NCBI RefSeq assembly: GCF_001428255.1
Contig: NZ_LMRW01000012.1
Location: 330,715 to 394,714, forward strand
Direction: 5' to 3'
Origin: Agromyces sp. Soil535
GTDB taxonomy: Bacteria > Actinomycetota > Actinomycetes > Actinomycetales > Microbacteriaceae
Length of the DNA stretch: 64,000 nt
Shown here: positions 47,976 through 57,087 of the stretch, piece by piece
How the letters are laid out: the number at the start of each line of letters is the position of its first letter
Numbering within the stretch: position 1 is the stretch's first letter
Notes under the pieces: model-generated
Told to the model about the DNA's origin: nothing
The model's database searches: none
Seen by the model: only the letters and a program-made list of their open reading frames with translations
Made by a program: the position numbers and the translations under genes

Positions 47976-49262
47976 TCAGTGCGCGAGCGCCCGCTCGAGT
48001 GCCGCCGCCTGGTGGCGGTGGCCGACGGTCTCGTAGCCGACCACGACGACGAACGGCGATGCCGCGATGATCAGGATGCCGACGCCGAAGCTCGCCCCGG
48101 CCGCCACGGCGACCACGGCCAGCACGAGCACCAGGATGCTGCCGATGAACAGCCAGATGTGGAACGGGTCGAACTGCCGCAGCAGCAGGGAATAGATGGT
48201 GAAGAGCGCCACCATGAAGACCCCGACCGGGATGACGACCGTGAGGAGGGCCTGCACGATGCCGATGTGGGCGAGGCCCTCGATCTCATAGGCGGCGACG
48301 TGCAGGCCGGCCCCTGTTCCCGCGAGTGCCAGGAAGATGAAATAGTGCCCGTATCCCCAGACGAAGCCGCGCTCCCGGTACCGTTGCAGCACTTTCCCCG
48401 ACGGCATCGTGAAGTACACCCACCACAGTCCGAATGCGAGCGCCGTGCCGCCGAACGCGATCGCGACCGTCTCGACGGACCAGTCCTGCTTCTCGATCAC
48501 GGCCGAGATCGCGAGGATGGTGCCGAGCACGATCTCGCCGAGCGTGATGATGACGAGCAGGCCGTAACGCTCGGCGATGTGATGGGGGTGCCATGGGGTT
48601 CCCCCCTCCCGCCCGTGCTCGGCGACGTACGGGCCGACGAGTTCGAGGGCGACGAGGAGGAGCGAGAACGCCAATGTCGTGGGGAGCGGCAGGTTGACGA
48701 AGATGAGCACCACCCACCCGGCCTGCAGGACGGACACGAACACGACGTACGTGAGCGCGGTCCGCCTGTGGGCGGGGTCGTGCCTTGCGGCGCGCAGCCA
48801 GAGCGCGATCGTCGCGACGCGCATGACGACGTAGCCGGCAACCACGACGCCGTTGTCGATATGCTCGCCGCCGTCGAGCGAGGTGAAGAGTGCCGGCAGG
48901 CCGAGCGCGAGCACGAGGACGCCGAGCATCTCCACCATCGTCGCGACACGGAAGAAGATGTCGTCGTTGTCGTAGGCAGACGCGAGCCACGAGCAGTTGA
49001 TCCACGCCCACCAGATCGTGAAGACCGCGAACGCGAACCCGCCGATCGCGGGGCCCCAGTGCCCGAGCTCGAGCAGGTGGGCGGTCTGCACGCCGGCCTG
49101 GCTGAACGCGACGACGAAGGTCAGGTCGAACAACAGCTCGAGCGGCGTCGCGGCGCGGTGCGCCTCGTCGGGGTCGCGGCCGACCATGCGGCGCAGGCGG
49201 TGGTCGAGTGGCGGGCGGGCGGATGCCGCAGCGTGCGCGTCGGAGGTCTCGCTCTCGCTCAT
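47976..49262 (-). CDS. ltrA: Low temperature requirement protein A (LtrA) family
   Basis: 428-residue polytopic membrane protein with roughly ten to twelve helices. The family opening ATPLELLFDLTFVVAFSQAG is near residue 40, and the ITLGEIVLGTILAIS segment is characteristic. LtrA was named from a Listeria mutant unable to grow in the cold; its molecular function is unknown. ATG 49262 is preceded by GAGAGGGG. It stands alone between repeat elements and the thiolase terminator. Confidence 0.85.
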   Translation of the reverse strand: MSESETSDAHAAASARPPLDHRLRRMVGRDPDEAHRAATPLELLFDLTFVVAFSQAGVQTAHLLELGHWGPAIGGFAFAVFTIWWAWINCSWLASAYDNDDIFFRVATMVEMLGVLVLALGLPALFTSLDGGEHIDNGVVVAGYVVMRVATIALWLRAARHDPAHRRTALTYVVFVSVLQAGWVVLIFVNLPLPTTLAFSLLLVALELVGPYVAEHGREGGTPWHPHHIAERYGLLVIITLGEIVLGTILAISAVIEKQDWSVETVAIAFGGTALAFGLWWVYFTMPSGKVLQRYRERGFVWGYGHYFIFLALAGTGAGLHVAAYEIEGLAHIGIVQALLTVVIPVGVFMVALFTIYSLLLRQFDPFHIWLFIGSILVLVLAVVAVAAGASFGVGILIIAASPFVVVVGYETVGHRHQAAALERALAH

Positions 49263-49339
49263 CGTGCACCCCTCTCAGGGCGCCCGGCGTCGCCCGTCGC
49301 ATCATGCTGCCACAGGCGCCACGGGCGCGCATCGCCGAG

Positions 49340-49370
49340 GAGCGGGGCCGTCGCCGTGACGGCCCCGCTC
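49340..49370 (-). terminator. Hairpin with 13-bp perfect stem after the thiolase gene
   Basis: GAGCGGGGCCGTC (49340-49352) and GACGGCCCCGCTC (49358-49370) enclose a 5-nt loop. It starts 16 nt beyond the thiolase stop (minus strand), the best-formed terminator of the window. Confidence 0.75.
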
Positions 49371-49385
49371 AGCTCAGGCGCGCGC

Positions 49386-50570
49386 TCAGCGCGAGAGCAG
49401 GAGCGCCTCGCCCTGCCCACCGCCGCCGCAGAGCGCGACCGCGGCGCGGCCGCTCCCGCGACGTGCGAGCTCGAGGGCCGCATGCAGCGCGAGTCGTGCA
49501 CCCGACGCACCGATGGGGTGGCCGACCGCGATCGCGCCGCCGTGGATGTTGACGATGTCGGCTCCGATGCCGAGCTCGCGCATCGACTGCAGCGACACCG
49601 CCGCGAAGGCCTCGTTGATCTCGACGAGGTCGAGGTCGGCGGCCTCACCGCCCTCCTTCGCGAGCGCCGCGGCGATCGCGTTGGCGGGCTGCGAGTGCAG
49701 CGAGTTGTCGGGGCCCGCGACCTGCCCGGCCGCACCCACCAGAGCGAGCCAGGGGAGCCCGCGCGACTCGGCCCATTCGCGGCTCGCGACCACGACCGCC
49801 GCGGCACCGTCGGAGAGCGGCGAAGAGTTGCCGGCGGTGATCGCCCCGCCCTCGGTGAACGCCGGGCGCAGCTTCGCGAGCACGTCCGCGGTGGAGTCGG
49901 GGCGCACGCCCTCGTCGGCGGCGACGATGACCGGGTCGCCCTTGCGCTGCGGCACCTCGACGGGCACGATCTCATCGTCGAACACGCCGGCGGCCTGGCC
50001 GGCGCCCGCGCGGCGGTGCGACTCGGAGGCGATCTCGTCCTGCTCCTGGCGCGTGAGGCCGTAGCGCGCGTTGAACCGCTCGGTCGACGCGCCCATGGAG
50101 TCGTGGTCGAATGCGTCGGTGAGGCCGTCGTAGGCGGCGTGGTCGAGCATCTCGACGCTGCCGTACGCCCAGCCCTTGCGGGAGCCGGGCACCATCAGCG
50201 GCGCCTTGGTCATCGACTCCTGGCCGCCGGCCACGACGACGGATGCCTCGCCGAGGCGGATCAGGCGCGCCGCATCCGTGATGGCGGCGAGGCCCGACAG
50301 GCACACCTTGTTGATCGTGGTCGCCGGGATGCGCCACGGGATGCCCGCGGCGACCGCGGACTGCTTCGCGGGGTTCTGGCCGGCGCCTGCCTGCAGCACC
50401 TGGCCCATGATCACGGCGTCGACGTCGTCGGGGGAGACCCCGGCCTTCTCGAGCGCCCCGCGAATGGCCGCGGTGCCGAGTTGTACCGCCGTCTGGCCCG
50501 CGAGGTTGCCGTTGATGCGGGTGAACGGGGTGCGTGCCCCCGCGATGATGACGACGTCGGGGATGCTCAT
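49386..50570 (-). CDS. atoB: Acetyl-CoA acetyltransferase (thiolase)
   Basis: 394 residues. Nucleophile Cys90 ([10 protein letters not shown]), the [10 protein letters not shown] histidine motif and the second catalytic cysteine in [14 protein letters not shown] are all present. It interconverts two acetyl-CoA and acetoacetyl-CoA. It is divergent from 3-hydroxybutyrate dehydrogenase and scoAB: together they convert 3-hydroxybutyrate to acetoacetate, acetoacetyl-CoA and acetyl-CoA. No phaC synthase is nearby, so uptake of ketone bodies or breakdown of external polymer is more likely than storage. Confidence 0.95.
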   Translation of the reverse strand: MSIPDVVIIAGARTPFTRINGNLAGQTAVQLGTAAIRGALEKAGVSPDDVDAVIMGQVLQAGAGQNPAKQSAVAAGIPWRIPATTINKVCLSGLAAITDAARLIRLGEASVVVAGGQESMTKAPLMVPGSRKGWAYGSVEMLDHAAYDGLTDAFDHDSMGASTERFNARYGLTRQEQDEIASESHRRAGAGQAAGVFDDEIVPVEVPQRKGDPVIVAADEGVRPDSTADVLAKLRPAFTEGGAITAGNSSPLSDGAAAVVVASREWAESRGLPWLALVGAAGQVAGPDNSLHSQPANAIAAALAKEGGEAADLDLVEINEAFAAVSLQSMRELGIGADIVNIHGGAIAVGHPIGASGARLALHAALELARRGSGRAAVALCGGGGQGEALLLSR

Positions 50571-50596
50571 CGGTGTTCGGACTCCTTCGTCTTTGG

Positions 50597-50611
50597 TGGG
50601 GGATCACCCCA
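50597..50611. promoter_or_regulatory. 15-bp dyad just upstream of the thiolase start
   Basis: TGGGG and CCCCA flank GATCA. It lies 27-41 bp before the thiolase ATG, within its likely promoter or leader. Confidence 0.35.
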
Positions 50612-50668
50612 TTGGCAGTCTACGTCCGCAAAAGGGACGCGACGGCCGCGGACGCCCCTCGTCGGCTC

Positions 50669-50696
50669 TGCGAATTCGCACACGCGCCCTGCGAAT
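50669..50696. promoter_or_regulatory. Palindrome plus half-site in the thiolase/bdhA divergent region
   Basis: TGCGAATTCGCA (50669-50680) is a perfect 12-bp palindrome. A second TGCGAAT begins at 50690, exactly 21 bp after the first (two helical turns). This fits an operator shared by the two divergent ketone-body transcripts; no regulator gene is adjacent. Confidence 0.5.
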
Positions 50697-50796
50697 CTCG
50701 CCATTGTCGGTGCGGAACAGCGCAGGCGAGACTCGCTGGGGAGCCCCGGCGTCGACCTCGACAACGGGTCCGCACAACGACGTGGAGGGACGACGG

Positions 50797-51543
50797 ATGA
50801 CGGGACTGGACGGCGGGCGCGTACTCGTGACCGGTGGCGCGAGCGGCATCGGCCTCGCGTGCGCGGAGGCGTTCGCGTCACGCGGCGCGCACGTGACGAT
50901 CGCGGATGTGGACGCCGACGCCGCCGATGCAGCGGCCGAGCGCCTCGGGGGCGAGGCATGGACGGTCGATCTCGACGACACGGCCTCCCTCGCGGGGCTC
51001 GCACTCGACGTCGACGTGCTCGTGAACAACGCCGGCCTGCAGCACGTACGCCCGATCGAGGAGTTCGAGCCCGACCGCTTCTCGCACCTCATTCGCGTGA
51101 TGCTGGAGGCGCCGTTCCTGCTGATCCGCGCCGCCCTGCCCGGGATGTACGCTCGCGGGTTCGGGCGGGTCATCAACGTCTCGAGCGTGCACGGCCTTCG
51201 CGCGTCGCCCTACAAGGCGGCGTACGTCGCGGCGAAGCACGGGCTCGAGGGCCTGTCGAAGGTCACCGCGCTCGAGGGCGGCGCCCACGGCGTCACCTCC
51301 AACTGCATCAATCCCGGCTACGTGCGCACGCCCCTCGTCGAGCGCCAGATCACCGACCAGGCGCAGCTGCACGGCATCCCCGAATCCGAGGTGCTGCCGC
51401 GGATCCTGCTGTCCGAGTCCGCAGTGAAGCGCCTCGTCGAGCCGTCGGAGGTCGCCGGCCTGGCGGTGTGGCTGGCGGGCGAGGAGGCGCGTATGGTGAC
51501 CGGGGCGAGCTACACCATCGACGGCGGATGGAGCGCGCGATGA
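50797..51543 (+). CDS. bdhA: 3-hydroxybutyrate dehydrogenase (SDR family)
   Basis: 248 residues. The Rossmann motif is TGGASGIGLACAEAF; NNAGLQHVRPIEEF is nearly diagnostic of D-3-hydroxybutyrate dehydrogenases. The catalytic serine is in SSVHGL, and Tyr/Lys in AAYVAAKHG. It oxidises 3-hydroxybutyrate to acetoacetate with NAD. ATG 50797 follows GGAGGGA. The upstream open frame overlaps the thiolase gene and is a shadow. scoAB follows after 87 bp. Confidence 0.92.
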   Translation: MTGLDGGRVLVTGGASGIGLACAEAFASRGAHVTIADVDADAADAAAERLGGEAWTVDLDDTASLAGLALDVDVLVNNAGLQHVRPIEEFEPDRFSHLIRVMLEAPFLLIRAALPGMYARGFGRVINVSSVHGLRASPYKAAYVAAKHGLEGLSKVTALEGGAHGVTSNCINPGYVRTPLVERQITDQAQLHGIPESEVLPRILLSESAVKRLVEPSEVAGLAVWLAGEEARMVTGASYTIDGGWSAR

Positions 51544-51630
51544 CCAGACGCACGACGACCCCGCGCCAGATAGCGTGGTCCCTGTGATCCGCGACCGCAT
51601 CGAGGCGGCGGAAACACAGGAAGGTGCATC

Positions 51631-52404
51631 GTGACACTCGACAAAGTCGTCGGGTCCGCCCAAGAGGCGGTCGCCGACATCCCCTCAGGGGCCAGTCTCG
51701 CCGTGGGCGGGTTCGGGCTCTGCGGCATCCCGATGGTGCTGATCCAAGCGCTCCACGACGCGGGCGTCGACCGCCTCTCGGTCGTCTCGAACAACTGCGG
51801 CGTCGACGACTGGGGGCTCGGCGTGCTCCTCGCCGACCAGCGCATCGAGAAGATGACGTCGTCGTACGTCGGCGAGAACAAGGAGTTCGAGCGGCAGTAC
51901 CTCTCGGGCGAGCTCGAACTGGAGCTCACGCCGCAGGGCACGCTCGCCGAGAAGCTCCGCGCCGGCGGCAGCGGCATCGCCGCATTCTTCACCCAGACGG
52001 GGGTGGGCACCCAGGTCGCGGAGGGCGGCCTGCCGCGGCGGTACCACCCCGACGGGTCGATCGCGATCGCGAGCCCGCCGAAGCCCGTGCAGACGTTCGA
52101 GTTCCAGGGCGAGCCCCGCGAGTTCGTGCTCGAGGAGGCGATCACCACCGACTTCGCCCTCGTCCACGCGCTGAAGGGCGACCGCTTCGGCAACCTCGTG
52201 TTCGACAAGTCGGCGCGCAACTTCTCGCCGCTCGCCGCGATGGCCGGGCGCGTCTGCGTCGCCCAGGTCGAGGAGCTCGTCGAGGTCGGCGAGCTCGACC
52301 CCGATGCCGTGCACCTGCCCGGGATCTACGTCGACCGCATCATCGTGGTCGGCACCGACATCGAGAAGCGCATCGAGCGCCGCACCGTGCGAGAGGGGAA
52401 CTGA
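51631..52404 (+). CDS. scoA: 3-oxoacid CoA-transferase subunit A
   Basis: 257 residues, alpha subunit of succinyl-CoA:acetoacetate CoA-transferase. The CoA-binding loop [10 protein letters not shown] is near residue 26, and [24 protein letters not shown] and GGLPRRY are family-typical. Activates acetoacetate by moving CoA from succinyl-CoA. GTG 51631 is preceded by GGAAGG. Its stop is 1 nt before the scoB start. Confidence 0.95.
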   Translation: MTLDKVVGSAQEAVADIPSGASLAVGGFGLCGIPMVLIQALHDAGVDRLSVVSNNCGVDDWGLGVLLADQRIEKMTSSYVGENKEFERQYLSGELELELTPQGTLAEKLRAGGSGIAAFFTQTGVGTQVAEGGLPRRYHPDGSIAIASPPKPVQTFEFQGEPREFVLEEAITTDFALVHALKGDRFGNLVFDKSARNFSPLAAMAGRVCVAQVEELVEVGELDPDAVHLPGIYVDRIIVVGTDIEKRIERRTVREGN

Positions 52405-52405
52405 C

Positions 52406-53047
52406 ATGGCGCTCACGAGATTCGAGATGGCCGCCCGCGCCGCCCGCGAGCTCGGCGACGGCTCCTACGTGAACCTCGGCATCGGGCTTCCGACGCTCGT
52501 GCCGAACTACGTGCCCGAGGGCGTCACGATTCTGCTGCAGTCGGAGAACGGCATCCTCGGTGTCGGCCCGTACCCGACGGATGATGAGGTCGATCCCGAC
52601 CTCATCAATGCGGGCAAGGAGACCGTGACTGTCCTGCCAGGGGCGGCGTACTTCGACTCGGCCACGAGCTTCGGCATGATCCGCGGCGGCAAGATCGACG
52701 CCGCCATCCTGGGCGCCATGCAGGTGTCGGCGGCGGGCGACCTGGCCAACTGGATGATCCCCGGCAAGATGGTGAAGGGCCCCGGCGGCGCGATGGACCT
52801 CGTGCACGGCGCGAAACACCGCATCGTGCTCATGGAGCACGTCGCGAAGGACGGCTCGCCGAAGATCGTGAAGGAGTGTTCGCTGCCCCTCACGGGGAAG
52901 GGCGTGGTCGACCGCATCATCACCGACCTCGCGGTCATCGACGTCACGCCCGAGGGCCTCCGGCTCATCGAGCTCGCCCCTGGCGTCACCGTCGACGAGG
53001 TCGTCGCTGCCACCGAACCGCCGCTTGACACGAGCGCCGTCGCCTGA
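52406..53047 (+). CDS. scoB: 3-oxoacid CoA-transferase subunit B
   Basis: 213 residues, beta subunit. The catalytic glutamate is Glu47 in [19 protein letters not shown]-like [18 protein letters not shown] and [11 protein letters not shown] are family motifs. Coupled to scoA with a 1-nt gap. Followed by a bulged hairpin at 53053-53090. Confidence 0.95.
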   Translation: MALTRFEMAARAARELGDGSYVNLGIGLPTLVPNYVPEGVTILLQSENGILGVGPYPTDDEVDPDLINAGKETVTVLPGAAYFDSATSFGMIRGGKIDAAILGAMQVSAAGDLANWMIPGKMVKGPGGAMDLVHGAKHRIVLMEHVAKDGSPKIVKECSLPLTGKGVVDRIITDLAVIDVTPEGLRLIELAPGVTVDEVVAATEPPLDTSAVA

Positions 53048-53052
53048 GGAGG

Positions 53053-53090
53053 CGCTTCATCGTCGACACCATCCCGACGATGCAGAAGCG
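53053..53090 (+). terminator. Bulged hairpin after scoB
   Basis: CGCTTCATCGTCG (53053-53065) pairs with CGACGAT (53075-53081) and GAAGCG (53085-53090), leaving a 3-nt bulge and a 9-nt loop. TT follows directly. The rest of the 198-bp gap up to ispG shows only the ispG promoter. Confidence 0.55.
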
Positions 53091-53232
53091 TTGATCGGGC
53101 GGATCGGTGCTCCGATGTCGGTTCACGAGGACGGCTGCGCCTGACCGCCTCCCAGGCGACGGCGCAACATGCCGTGGGTAACGCAGGCCGCGAGGCATCC
53201 GCTCGGTGAAGGCCCCGTCCACATGGGCGGTC

Positions 53233-53238
53233 GTAGAC
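53233..53238 (+). promoter_or_regulatory. -10 element of a probable leaderless ispG promoter
   Basis: TAGACT, 7 nt before GTG 53246, with no Shine-Dalgarno site between. Confidence 0.55.
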
Positions 53239-53245
53239 TGGCACC

Positions 53246-54397
53246 GTGCCTGCAGTGAATCTCGGAATGCCCAAAGTCCCTGAGGTCCTGGCCCCGCGAC
53301 GCAAGTCCCGCCAGATCAAGGTGGGCAAGGTCCTCGTCGGCGGTGATGCGCCGGTGAGCGTGCAGTCGATGACCACCACGCCGACGCCCAACATCAACGC
53401 GACCCTGCAGCAGATCGCCGAGCTCACCGCGTCGGGCTGCGAGATCGTGCGCGTGGCCGTGCCGAGCCGCGACGACGCGGAGGCGCTCCCGATCATCGCG
53501 AAGAAGAGCCAGATCCCGGTCATCGCCGACATCCACTTCCAGCCGAACTACGTGTACGCCGCGATCGACGCCGGATGCGCCGCGGTGCGCGTGAACCCGG
53601 GCAACATCCGCAAGTTCGACGACCAGGTCGGCGAGATCGCGCGGCGCGCGAAGGAGGCCGACGTCTCCATCCGCATCGGCGTGAACGCCGGATCGCTCGA
53701 CCCGCGCCTCCTGCAGAAGTACGGCAAGGCCACCCCCGAGGCACTCGTCGAGAGCGCCGTGTGGGAGGCGAGCCTGTTCGAGGAGCACGACTTCCACGAC
53801 TTCAAGATCTCCGTGAAGCACAACGACCCGATCGTCATGGTGAAGGCCTATCGCCTGCTCGCCGAGCGCGGCGACTGGCCCCTGCACCTCGGCGTGACCG
53901 AGGCGGGCCCGAGCTTCCAGGGCACCATCAAGAGCGCGACGGCGTTCGGCATCCTCCTCTCCGAGGGCATCGGCGACACCATCCGCGTCTCGCTCTCGGC
54001 CCCGCCCGTCGAGGAGGTCAAGGTGGGCCTCCAGATCCTGCAGTCGCTGAACCTCCGCGAGCGCAGGCTCGAGATCGTGTCCTGCCCGTCGTGCGGACGC
54101 GCCCAGGTCGACGTCTACAAGCTCGCGAACGACGTCACCGACGGGCTCGAGGGCATGACCGTGCCGCTGCGCGTCGCCGTGATGGGCTGCGTCGTCAACG
54201 GCCCCGGCGAGGCGCGCGAGGCCGACCTCGGCGTGGCATCCGGCAACGGCAAGGGCCAGATCTTCGTGAAGGGCGAGGTCATCAAGACCGTGCCCGAGTC
54301 CGAGATCGTCGAGACCCTCATCGCCGAGGCGAACCGCATCGCCGACGAGATGGGCGCGGATGCCCCGGTCGGCTCGCCGCAGGTGCTCACGCCGTAG
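53246..54397 (+). CDS. ispG: (E)-4-hydroxy-3-methylbut-2-enyl-diphosphate synthase
   Basis: 383 residues. Iron-sulphur enzyme of the MEP pathway (also called gcpE). The cluster ligands are the two cysteines of SCPSCGR and the one in [11 protein letters not shown], where the glutamate follows. N-terminal TIM-barrel motifs [16 protein letters not shown] and RVNPGNI are intact. Its usual neighbours dxr and rip1 lie 8 kb upstream, separated by the two-component and ketone-body genes. Followed by a short hairpin at 54431. Confidence 0.97.
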   Translation: MPAVNLGMPKVPEVLAPRRKSRQIKVGKVLVGGDAPVSVQSMTTTPTPNINATLQQIAELTASGCEIVRVAVPSRDDAEALPIIAKKSQIPVIADIHFQPNYVYAAIDAGCAAVRVNPGNIRKFDDQVGEIARRAKEADVSIRIGVNAGSLDPRLLQKYGKATPEALVESAVWEASLFEEHDFHDFKISVKHNDPIVMVKAYRLLAERGDWPLHLGVTEAGPSFQGTIKSATAFGILLSEGIGDTIRVSLSAPPVEEVKVGLQILQSLNLRERRLEIVSCPSCGRAQVDVYKLANDVTDGLEGMTVPLRVAVMGCVVNGPGEAREADLGVASGNGKGQIFVKGEVIKTVPESEIVETLIAEANRIADEMGADAPVGSPQVLTP

Positions 54398-54430
54398 TGG
54401 GCGCACACCGTCCCGAGTAGGGTGAGCGCA

Positions 54431-54453
54431 GCGGATGCAATCGCGGCATCCGC
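54431..54453 (+). terminator. Hairpin after ispG
   Basis: GCGGATGC (54431-54438) and GCATCCGC (54446-54453) pair with a 7-nt loop, 33 nt after the ispG stop. It is built from the GCATCC core. Confidence 0.5.
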
Positions 54454-54472
54454 GCGCGAGAGGGGGTCCGCG

Positions 54473-54631
54473 ATGAGCGGAGACGGGACCCAGTTCGAGT
54501 ACCCCGACGAGGCCGGCTACCCCGACGGGATGGGCACGCTTCACGAGGGCACGGAGGATGCCGCGACGGCGACCGAGGAGGACCTCGGGGAGTTCGCAAT
54601 GGAGGACGAGGAGGACGTCGAAGGCGTCTGA
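54473..54631 (+). CDS. Small acidic hypothetical protein
   Basis: 52 residues, strongly acidic (about one third Asp and Glu, ending EEDLGEFAMEDEEDVEGV). There are no cysteines, membrane segment or known motif. ATG 54473 follows GAGAGGGGG at a good distance; a longer in-frame start at 54422 would overlap the ispG hairpin. Small acidic proteins like this follow housekeeping genes in several actinobacteria but have no assigned function. Coding reality is likely but not certain. The 210 bp after it up to the RNase stop contain no gene I can support. Confidence 0.5.
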   Translation: MSGDGTQFEYPDEAGYPDGMGTLHEGTEDAATATEEDLGEFAMEDEEDVEGV

Positions 54632-54841
54632 ATCCCATCGCGCGGCCGGTGCGCGCCGATCCCGACCGCACGCCGAATCCACGCGGCGGGCCACTGGCGT
54701 ACGTGCATGACCCCAATCGCAACCGCCCGTGGAATGATGCCGGCGGCCCTCGTCGTCGGCCCGCTGCTTGCTGCGCCGGCAGCATGAGACGCCCGTACGT
54801 CGAGGACTCGAGAGCTCGGTCGTGCCGCCTGATTCGTGCCG

Positions 54842-56272
54842 TCATCCGGCAGAGCGGAACCGCAGGCTCCCCGAAGCGATGTCGGCGTGTTCGAGCACGA
54901 CCGGCATCCGCTCGCCGGCGCGTGCGCCGGGAGCGGGGCACACCACCGTCACGGCCGGCTCGGCGAGCTGGATCGTCGCGTTGCCGTTGCGCACCGCGAG
55001 CACGGTGGCGTTGAACCGTTCTCCGATCCTCCCGGAGAGCACCGCGGCTTCGACCCGCGCGATCGACGCGGCGTCGAGCTGCGCCGCGCGGCGAGACGAC
55101 GCGCCCATCAGCGAGGGAAGCTCGTGCAGCGTGGCACGCGCCCAGTGCGGCACCTCCCGCCCGGCGTTGATCGCCTCGCTGACGACGAGGCCCCACCGGT
55201 CGACGAGTCGGCGCAGCGGCGCGGTGACGTGCGCGTACGGCGCGGCGAGTGCGGACTGCACGGGATCGGCGGGCGCCGCGCCATCCATGGCCTCGTAGCC
55301 CGCTCCGCGGAACAGTCCGCTCGCGGCCTGCATGATCGCAAGGCAGGCGGGGTCCTCGCGGTCGAGGCCGCGCAAGTACTCGCCGTACCCGATCGACTCG
55401 TGCCATGGGCGTCCGAGCGCGACGGTCTGAGTGCGGAACGCGTCGATCTCGTCGACGCCGGGCTTCGGCATGGTGCGCAAGATCCCGACGCGTGCTTCGA
55501 GCATCAACTGCGCGGCCGACATGCCCGTCATGAGGGAGAGTTGCGCGTTCCACTCCTCCACCGGCAGCGGACGCCGTTGCTCGAGCGCGTATCCGCCGTC
55601 GGGCGTGCGCACGATCTCCTCGTCGGGTGCGCTGAGGCTCGCGCCGCCGCGAGCGCGCTCCTGCTCGATCCGCAGGAGACCGACCTCGCGCAACAGGCCG
55701 AGCGAGGCGTACCCATCGCCGGCGTCGATGCGGGCCTGCGCCGCTTCGTAGCTGAGGCGCGCACGTGAACGCACGAGCGCACGCTCCAGGCGAGTGCGTT
55801 CGACCGCGCCGGAGTCGTCGACGTCGAACGACCACACGTAGGCGCTGCGATCGACGCCGGGCAGGAGCGAGGCGCGATCCTCGCTGAGCACGAGCGGATG
55901 CAGCGGCACCCGCCCGTCGGCCGCGTAGAGCGTCTGCCCGCGCTCGCGGGCCTCGAAGTCGACGGCGCCGCCGGGGCGGACGAAGCCTGGGACGTCCGCG
56001 ATCGCGTAGTGCACCACGTAGCCGCCCGCGCGACGCGCCAGGTGCAGCGCCTGGTCGAGGTCCTGCGAGCCTGCCGGGTCGATCGTGACGAAGTCGATGC
56101 CCCGCAGGTCGGTCGTCGGCGGTGGCGTCGCCACGCGCGCGGACTCGGCTTCTGCGAGCACCCCTGACGAGAAGTCGACCGGCAGTGCGAGTGTGTCGCG
56201 GATTGCTGCGAGCGCCGCGGCGAGCTCGCCCTGGGCCGCCGACGGCGCGACATGGGCTCGGCGAGCGGGCAT
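54842..56272 (-). CDS. RNB domain ribonuclease (RNase II/R family)
   Basis: 476 residues. The catalytic RNB core starts with GIDFVTIDPAGSQDLDQAL, whose aspartates bind the magnesium ions of the 3'-to-5' exonuclease. HYAIADVPGFV and a YAHVTAPLRRLVDRW segment near residue 350 follow. Compared with E. coli RNase II (644) and RNase R (over 800) it lacks the N-terminal cold-shock domains, a short form common in actinobacteria. ATG 56272 has TAGGCT 6 nt upstream (leaderless geometry). It shares a short gap with the regulator gene, which is on the same strand upstream. Confidence 0.9.
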   Translation of the reverse strand: MPARRAHVAPSAAQGELAAALAAIRDTLALPVDFSSGVLAEAESARVATPPPTTDLRGIDFVTIDPAGSQDLDQALHLARRAGGYVVHYAIADVPGFVRPGGAVDFEARERGQTLYAADGRVPLHPLVLSEDRASLLPGVDRSAYVWSFDVDDSGAVERTRLERALVRSRARLSYEAAQARIDAGDGYASLGLLREVGLLRIEQERARGGASLSAPDEEIVRTPDGGYALEQRRPLPVEEWNAQLSLMTGMSAAQLMLEARVGILRTMPKPGVDEIDAFRTQTVALGRPWHESIGYGEYLRGLDREDPACLAIMQAASGLFRGAGYEAMDGAAPADPVQSALAAPYAHVTAPLRRLVDRWGLVVSEAINAGREVPHWARATLHELPSLMGASSRRAAQLDAASIARVEAAVLSGRIGERFNATVLAVRNGNATIQLAEPAVTVVCPAPGARAGERMPVVLEHADIASGSLRFRSAG

Positions 56273-56278
56273 GCGCCC

Positions 56279-56284
56279 AGCCTA
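56279..56284 (-). promoter_or_regulatory. -10 element of a probable leaderless RNase promoter
   Basis: TAGGCT on the minus strand, 6 nt before ATG 56272. Confidence 0.5.
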
Positions 56285-56301
56285 TGGGCGCGCGACCGCG
56301 G

Positions 56302-56928
56302 TCAGGGGTGGACGATGAGCCACGTCGCCACGGCGGGCCGGCTCGAGGCGTTGCGGATGCGGTGCGGTCGCGAGCACGGGTAGCTGACGGAGTCGCCCGG
56401 AGCGAGCACCACGACCTCATCGTCGAACTCGATCGTCAGCTCGCCGGACACGACGTTGCCGATCTCGTACCCCACGTGGCGGAACAGGTCGGTCTCGCCG
56501 ATGGCGGCACTGCCCGGCGGATAGACGGACTCGAAGAAGTCGAGCCCTGCCGTGCTGCGCGGCGAGAGCCTGCGGAAGGTGACGCCGTTCGCGAGCATCA
56601 CCGGCGGCGACTGCGCCGCGCGAGTCAGTGCGAATCCGGTGAACTCGGAGCCGGACGCCTCGTCTCGAGCGATCGCGTCGGATCCGTTCGATCCGAACAC
56701 CTCGGCCAGCGGCACGCCGAGCGCGTCGGTGATCGCGATGAGTCGCGAGACCGACGGCTGCATGACGTCGCGTTCGATCTGGGACACCGCGCTCGCCGAG
56801 ATGCCGAGCGCCTTCGCGAGGCTCCGGGCGGACATGCCGCGCTCCTCCCGCAGGGTCCGGAGCCGCGCACCGAGACTCCGCGGGAGCGCGGCATCCGCGT
56901 CGCCGGAGTGTTCGACGACTGAAGTCAT
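56302..56928 (-). CDS. XRE family regulator with cupin sensor domain
   Basis: 208 residues. Helix-turn-helix at about residues 20-75 (LRTLREERGMSARSLAKALGISASAVSQIER), then a cupin barrel at about 115-205 (GETDLFRHVGYEIGNVVSGE, VLAPGDSVSYPCSRPHRIRN). Such proteins bind small ligands in the cupin and control neighbouring catabolic genes. It is divergent from an NCS1 permease and a racemase, which are its likely targets. ATG 56928 has TAGGAT 6 nt upstream (minus strand), again leaderless. Confidence 0.92.
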   Translation of the reverse strand: MTSVVEHSGDADAALPRSLGARLRTLREERGMSARSLAKALGISASAVSQIERDVMQPSVSRLIAITDALGVPLAEVFGSNGSDAIARDEASGSEFTGFALTRAAQSPPVMLANGVTFRRLSPRSTAGLDFFESVYPPGSAAIGETDLFRHVGYEIGNVVSGELTIEFDDEVVVLAPGDSVSYPCSRPHRIRNASSRPAVATWLIVHP

Positions 56929-56934
56929 GGATTG

Positions 56935-56940
56935 ATCCTA
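56935..56940 (-). promoter_or_regulatory. -10 element of a probable leaderless XRE-cupin promoter
   Basis: TAGGAT on the minus strand, 6 nt before ATG 56928. Confidence 0.5.
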
Positions 56941-56973
56941 CCGACGGGTGTTTCGCGCCGGGGCCGTACGCAT

Positions 56974-57040
56974 GTGAAGCCCACGCTGCACACAACTTCA
57001 CGAGGCTGTTACACGGGTGAAACTTCGTCCCAAGCGTGAA
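56974..57040. promoter_or_regulatory. GTGAA half-site cluster, candidate operator for the XRE-cupin regulator
   Basis: GTGAAG (56974-56979) and CTTCAC (56996-57001) form an inverted pair 16 bp apart. Two more GTGAA copies occur at 57017 and 57036. The last is next to TATAGC (57043-57048), a possible -10 of the permease gene. Confidence 0.4.
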
Positions 57041-57087
57041 TCTATAGCTTTACTTCATTCATCCACGATCCTGGAAGGCATCCACTC

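Noticed and set aside
54707-54787. A 26-residue hydrophobic peptide (starting MTPIATARGMMPAALVVG) between the small acidic gene and the RNase
   Set aside because: It looks like a signal peptide but has no ribosome site or promoter and ends at once; probably chance, though a gene remnant is possible.
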